Source: an uncultured Acidimicrobiales bacterium
GTDB taxonomy: Bacteria; Actinomycetota; Acidimicrobiia; Acidimicrobiales; SZUA-35
Assembly: GCA_937976305.1 (NCBI GenBank)
Contig: CALJSB010000023.1
Location: forward strand, 1 to 46,452
Length of the DNA: 46,452 bases
Reading direction: 5' to 3'
How positions within the stretch are numbered: position 1 is the first letter of the stretch; each line of letters begins with the position of its first letter. The notes beneath the pieces were generated by a model that saw only the letters and a list, made by a program, of their open reading frames with translations, was not told the DNA's origin and did no database searches. Below are positions 43,185 to 46,452 of the stretch, piece after piece. The translations under genes and the position numbers were made by a program.

Positions 43185-44189
43185 ATGAGCAAACGGGTTG
43201 GCCTGCTCCGGTATGCAGCAGGCGAAAGTGAGTTCACTGAAATCGGCCCAGACCATCGCCTCGCGCCACTTGCTACTGCGATGACGAACTACGGGCTCGA
43301 CCCAATCCCGATTGCTTATCGTCACGACAACCACGAAGCGGCAGCGCAGCAACTCCGAGGCTGTGCTGCAGTCATGGTCTGGGTCAACCCCATCGAGGAA
43401 GGTCATGATCGACGTCGGCTCGACTCGCTCCTCTACGACCTCGAACGCGCTGGGACCCTGGTGAGCGCCGGCCACGCTGCGCGAACCCTGATCGGGACCA
43501 AGGAAGCGATCCACACCACTCGCGACATGGGCTGGGGCACCAACTCACACCTCTACCGAAGCCATACCGAACTCACGGAAGCATTCCCGATCAGCCTGGC
43601 CGCGGGCGAGCGCGTACTCAAGCAGGAGCGCGGACACTCTGGCAACGGCGTGTGGAAAGTGGAGTCGCTCGACACGTCCATGGTCCGGGTGACGAGTGCC
43701 AGCACCGATCAGGTCAATGTCCAGTCGCTTGAGAGCTTCCTCGCCGGGTGGACCGAGTCGTTCACCGAGGGAGGAGTCGTGGTTGACCAGCCATTCCTCC
43801 AGCTTGTGAGTGAGGGCATGATCCGGTGTTACGTCAGCGGATTCCAGGTGCTCGGGCTCATCCACCAACTCCCGAAGGATGGCGGACTCAACGTCTCGCG
43901 CTCAGGGTTGAAACGCACCGACGGACTCACCGGGGACTCCTACTTCTACCCCGCCGATGCCACCCCACACCCGACGTTGGTCGACCAGCTCTCCAGCACC
44001 TGGGTCAACGAGCTCTGTGACGTAGTCGGACTCAATGAGATCGACCTCCCGCTGCTGTGGGACATCGACTTCATTGCTGCTGCAGACGGTCGCTACGCCC
44101 TTTGCGAGATCAACGTGAACTCCGTGAGCCCGCCGCCAGACGGACCCGTCGATGTGATCGCCGCCAACCTCGCAAGCCGTCTTGAATGA
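43185..44189 (+). CDS. ATP-grasp-like protein (Cj0069-like)
   Basis: A 334-residue protein. LKQERGHSGNGVWKVE looks like the glycine-rich ATP loop of ATP-grasp ligases, and LWDIDFIAAADGRYALCEIN the metal-binding DxD...ExN strand. The overall pattern resembles proteins annotated as Cj0069 family, for which no reaction is established. Such enzymes usually join a carboxylate to an amine or thiol using ATP. The ATG at 43185 is followed by the natural start KRVGLLRYA. Its stop overlaps an ATG at 44186 (ATGA), linking it to the cupin gene. Confidence 0.75.
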   Translation: MSKRVGLLRYAAGESEFTEIGPDHRLAPLATAMTNYGLDPIPIAYRHDNHEAAAQQLRGCAAVMVWVNPIEEGHDRRRLDSLLYDLERAGTLVSAGHAARTLIGTKEAIHTTRDMGWGTNSHLYRSHTELTEAFPISLAAGERVLKQERGHSGNGVWKVESLDTSMVRVTSASTDQVNVQSLESFLAGWTESFTEGGVVVDQPFLQLVSEGMIRCYVSGFQVLGLIHQLPKDGGLNVSRSGLKRTDGLTGDSYFYPADATPHPTLVDQLSSTWVNELCDVVGLNEIDLPLLWDIDFIAAADGRYALCEINVNSVSPPPDGPVDVIAANLASRLE

Positions 44190-44211
44190 TCACCATCGGC
44201 CGACGCTCGGT

Positions 44212-44217
44212 TAGGTT
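44212..44217 (+). promoter_or_regulatory. Possible -10 box TAGGTT before the cupin gene
   Basis: TAGGTT within TTAGGTTCG, about 50 bases upstream of the ATG at 44267, identical over nine bases to the element before the carboxylase at 24182. Confidence 0.3.
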
Positions 44218-44266
44218 CGTCTTCACTGCACAACTCGCCAAGCGCTCGAACCGGGGACCATCGCTC

Positions 44267-44824
44267 ATGACCGTCGAACTTCCTGACGTACGCCGAATTG
44301 TGACGGGCCACTCACCGGCCGGCGACGCCACGATCGTCGACGACGGCCCCGCTCCGACGGAGGTCCGCAACCCAGCTCGACCCGGGTTTGTCCTGCGCAA
44401 CCTCTGGCGAACCCAGCAATCTCCAGCGATCGTCGATGCCCCCGACAGCATTGCCGAGCATGAGGGCCTGCTGCCTCCCACCGGTGGGACGATCATCCGG
44501 GTGATCGACTTCCCTCCTGACCCGACCGACCCGGAGGTGCATCGCCAGCAACTCGAGGCCACATTTCGGGCCAACTATGCCGACGCCGACCACACTGGAT
44601 CGGACCGGGAACAACCGCATCCGGGCATGCACAAAACCGAAACGGTCGACTACGCCATCGTCCTCCACGGCTCGATGATCGCCATCCTTGACGATTGCGA
44701 AACCGAGATGCACGCTGGCGACATCCTCATCCAGCGTGGAACAAACCATGCCTGGAGCAACCGCTCGGGTCACCCCGCCCGCATTGCGTTCGTCCTCGTG
44801 GACGGCGATGCGAGCGCCGAGTAG
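44267..44824 (+). CDS. Cupin-domain protein
   Basis: A 185-residue protein. The C-terminal half is a single cupin barrel: YAIVLHGSMIAILDD, then GDILIQRGTNHAWSNRSG with the conserved His. The N-terminal half starts VELPDVRRIVTGHSPAGDATIV, typical of a group found beside aromatic and xenobiotic degradation genes. The ATG at 44267 gives this start; an ATG at 44186 that overlaps the previous stop would add 27 Arg-rich residues. The next gene begins three bases after its stop. May be a small-molecule binding or isomerase/dioxygenase-like protein. Confidence 0.87.
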   Translation: MTVELPDVRRIVTGHSPAGDATIVDDGPAPTEVRNPARPGFVLRNLWRTQQSPAIVDAPDSIAEHEGLLPPTGGTIIRVIDFPPDPTDPEVHRQQLEATFRANYADADHTGSDREQPHPGMHKTETVDYAIVLHGSMIAILDDCETEMHAGDILIQRGTNHAWSNRSGHPARIAFVLVDGDASAE

Positions 44825-44827
44825 CGC

Positions 44828-46452
44828 GTGATCGGGGAACGCGTCCTCCGGGTCGAAGACCAGCGACTTCTGACCGGAACAGGGCGGTACACCGCCGACC
44901 TCGGCAAGCCTGGCCAGGCATACGCCGCATTCGTCCGATCACCGGAGGCCCATGCTGACGTCGTCGCCGTCGATGTCGCGGTCGCGGCGGCAGCCGCTGG
45001 CGTACTCGCCGTTCTCACCGGACGGGACTACGAGGCCGACGGACTGAAGACCCTGCTCGCTCCCGGCAGCCTCCCCGACCACCTCGACCCAACCAAGCCG
45101 AGCTTCAGCAGCGACGAGTTCTTTCCGCCACCCCCTGCACTACCAATCGTGACCGACAGGGTGCGACACGTGGGTGAGATCGTTGCGGTGGTCGTGGCCC
45201 AGACGGCGGCGGCTGCGGTGGACGCGGCCGAGCTGGTCGTCGTCGACTACGAACCGCTCCCGCCAGTGAGCAATGCCCGGTCGGCGCTCGCCGACGACGC
45301 GCCGAAGGTGTGGGAATCCGGCAACCTCTGCGTCGAAGCCGAACGGGGCGATATCGAGCAGGTGGCATCAGCCCTGCAAGAGGCGACCCATGTTGTTCGC
45401 TTGTCTGTTCACAACCAGCGGGTGCACGGCTCTCCGATCGAGCCCCGCAGTGCACTGGCCAGCTTCGATCCAGATGCGGCGCGCTACGAGCTGCACGCCC
45501 CGAGCCAGGGCGTCCATCGGTTCCAACAGTTGCTGGCCCAGGCGCTCTGCGTTGAGGCCGCAGCCGTTCATGTCGTGACTCCCGACGTCGGCGGCGCGTT
45601 CGGGCTTCGCATTCCTTGTTCAAACGAGTACCCGCTCCTGCTGTGGGCCGCGCAGCGCTGCGGGCGGCCAGTCAGATGGGAGGGCACTCGGAGCGAGAGC
45701 TTCCTGGCCGACGTTCACGGTCGAGACACCCACTGCAACGGCACCTTGGCCCTCGACGGCAACGGACGAATCCTGGCCCTGCAGCTCGACTATCTCGGAA
45801 ACATCGGCGCCCATCCGCTGTCGTGTGCAGTCTTGTCGAACCTGGTGCGAATGGCTGGGCCGCCCTACGACGTACCGGCCATGCACGTGAAGGTGCGGGG
45901 CGCACTCACCAACACTGCGCCGACGTCGGTGTACCGAGGTGCCGGCCGACCCCAAGTCACCTACATCGTGGAGCGGTTGATGGATCTCGCGGCCGACTCC
46001 GTGGGTGTCGATCGAGTGGAGATCCGACGTCGAAACCTGATCAGCACCACTGCGCTGCCCTACGAGACCCGGCTCGGTCTTACCTACGACACTGGCGCCT
46101 TTGCCGACAACATGGAGACGGCGCTCGAGTTGATCGACTGGGACAACTTCGAAACTCGTCGAGATGAGGCCAAACGCCGGGGCATGTTGGCCGGAATCGG
46201 GGTCGCCAACTACGTCGAGTCGCCGGGTGCGGCCGCCTACGAGCGGGCCGATGTGACTGTCCGATCTGACGGAACGGTCCACGTGGTGATCGGCACCCAG
46301 GCGTCAGGCCAAGGTCATCAGACCAGCTTCGCCCAGGTGGTGGCCGGCACGTTGGGCGTACCGATGGAGGCGATCACGGTCGAGTTCGGCGACTCTGACG
46401 TGGCGGCCGGGGGCTCTGGTTCTCACGCCGATCGTTCGATGCGTTTGGGCGG
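44828..46452 (+). CDS. Molybdopterin-type aldehyde/xanthine dehydrogenase large subunit (3' end cut)
   Basis: About 541 residues of a molybdenum hydroxylase large subunit (CoxL/XdhB group), which hydroxylates aldehydes, purines or aromatic rings with water. It begins RVEDQRLLTGTGRYTADL and contains VGGAFGLRIP and VYRGAGRPQVTYIVERLMD, standard Mo-cofactor motifs, and TQASGQGHQTSFAQV near the cut. The GTG at 44828 is the first start after the in-frame TAG of the cupin gene, three bases upstream. The AYxCSFR copper-loop of true CO dehydrogenase is not seen, so a general substrate is likelier. FAD and 2Fe-2S subunits may follow outside the window. Confidence 0.93.
   Translation, partial: MIGERVLRVEDQRLLTGTGRYTADLGKPGQAYAAFVRSPEAHADVVAVDVAVAAAAAGVLAVLTGRDYEADGLKTLLAPGSLPDHLDPTKPSFSSDEFFPPPPALPIVTDRVRHVGEIVAVVVAQTAAAAVDAAELVVVDYEPLPPVSNARSALADDAPKVWESGNLCVEAERGDIEQVASALQEATHVVRLSVHNQRVHGSPIEPRSALASFDPDAARYELHAPSQGVHRFQQLLAQALCVEAAAVHVVTPDVGGAFGLRIPCSNEYPLLLWAAQRCGRPVRWEGTRSESFLADVHGRDTHCNGTLALDGNGRILALQLDYLGNIGAHPLSCAVLSNLVRMAGPPYDVPAMHVKVRGALTNTAPTSVYRGAGRPQVTYIVERLMDLAADSVGVDRVEIRRRNLISTTALPYETRLGLTYDTGAFADNMETALELIDWDNFETRRDEAKRRGMLAGIGVANYVESPGAAAYERADVTVRSDGTVHVVIGTQASGQGHQTSFAQVVAGTLGVPMEAITVEFGDSDVAAGGSGSHADRSMRLG

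Noticed and set aside
1..46452. tRNA, rRNA, CRISPR arrays, IS elements, integrase or prophage genes
   Set aside because: None seen: intergenic gaps are too short, no regularly spaced repeats, and no transposase or phage proteins among the genes.

Overview
The window is a gene-dense, GC-rich stretch of an actinobacterial chromosome, probably from the Acidimicrobiia (the marine/freshwater Ilumatobacter-like group). That placement is an inference. It rests on a Ddn-like F420-type enzyme, a mycoredoxin-type CGDC domain, a DUF3152 lipoprotein, two P450s among acyl-CoA enzymes, many TAnnnT -10 boxes exactly 6-7 nt before a start codon (leaderless mRNAs), and frequent ATGA-type gene overlaps. No rRNA, tRNA, CRISPR array, IS element, prophage or integrase is visible. 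No stretch over about 150 bases lacks a gene. About 40 genes fill the window; the first (acyl-CoA dehydrogenase) and last (molybdopterin hydroxylase) are cut by the window ends.

Layout. (a) 1-13.2 kb is a lipophilic-compound catabolism region: partial acyl-CoA dehydrogenase and P450 (minus), a small membrane protein, an M24 peptidase, a fatty-acid desaturase without a normal start codon, and an MFS carrier. Next come an amidohydrolase, a second P450 and two crotonase-fold proteins (plus), then a minus-strand AraC regulator, VOC protein and Baeyer-Villiger-type monooxygenase. (b) 13.3-17.3 kb: DUF3179 lipoprotein, a coupled inositol-phosphatase-like and kinase-like pair, and a glutaredoxin-GNAT fusion. 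(c) 17.3-21.3 kb: a two-gene methylated-amine module, a non-pyrrolysine MttB-family methyltransferase overlapping a dimethylglycine/sarcosine-dehydrogenase-like FAD-GcvT protein. (d) 21.4-30.6 kb: Tat-exported amidohydrolase, NTF2-like protein, lipoprotein, a single-chain BC-BCCP-CT acyl-CoA carboxylase, a Ddn-like protein, a PEP-utilising swivel-domain protein without an ATP-grasp partner, and a DUF3152 lipoprotein. (e) 30.6-34.7 kb: an Lrp/AsnC regulator divergent from a fused indolepyruvate ferredoxin oxidoreductase. (f) 34.7-38.97 kb: two tandem polysaccharide-deacetylase-fold proteins, a putative diiron protein, a PaaI-type thioesterase and a CDF metal exporter. (g) 38.95-42.6 kb: an overlapping operon of a lipocalin-like protein, an SRPBCC protein and a sulfatase fused to a DJ-1/PfpI domain. 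(h) 42.7-46.45 kb: a VOC protein, an ATP-grasp-like protein, a cupin and the start of a CoxL/xanthine-dehydrogenase-type large subunit.

Taken together the genes suggest a heterotroph that activates, oxidises and beta-oxidises hydrophobic or aromatic compounds and salvages amino acids and methylated amines. The most notable signals are: the sulfatase-PfpI fusion with a good internal Shine-Dalgarno and ATG; the MttB/DMGDH pair; the glutaredoxin-acetyltransferase fusion; a 21-bp direct repeat placed like an AraC operator before the monooxygenase; leaderless -10 boxes made partly from the stop codon of the previous gene; and a desaturase whose predicted leaderless +1 codon is GTC.
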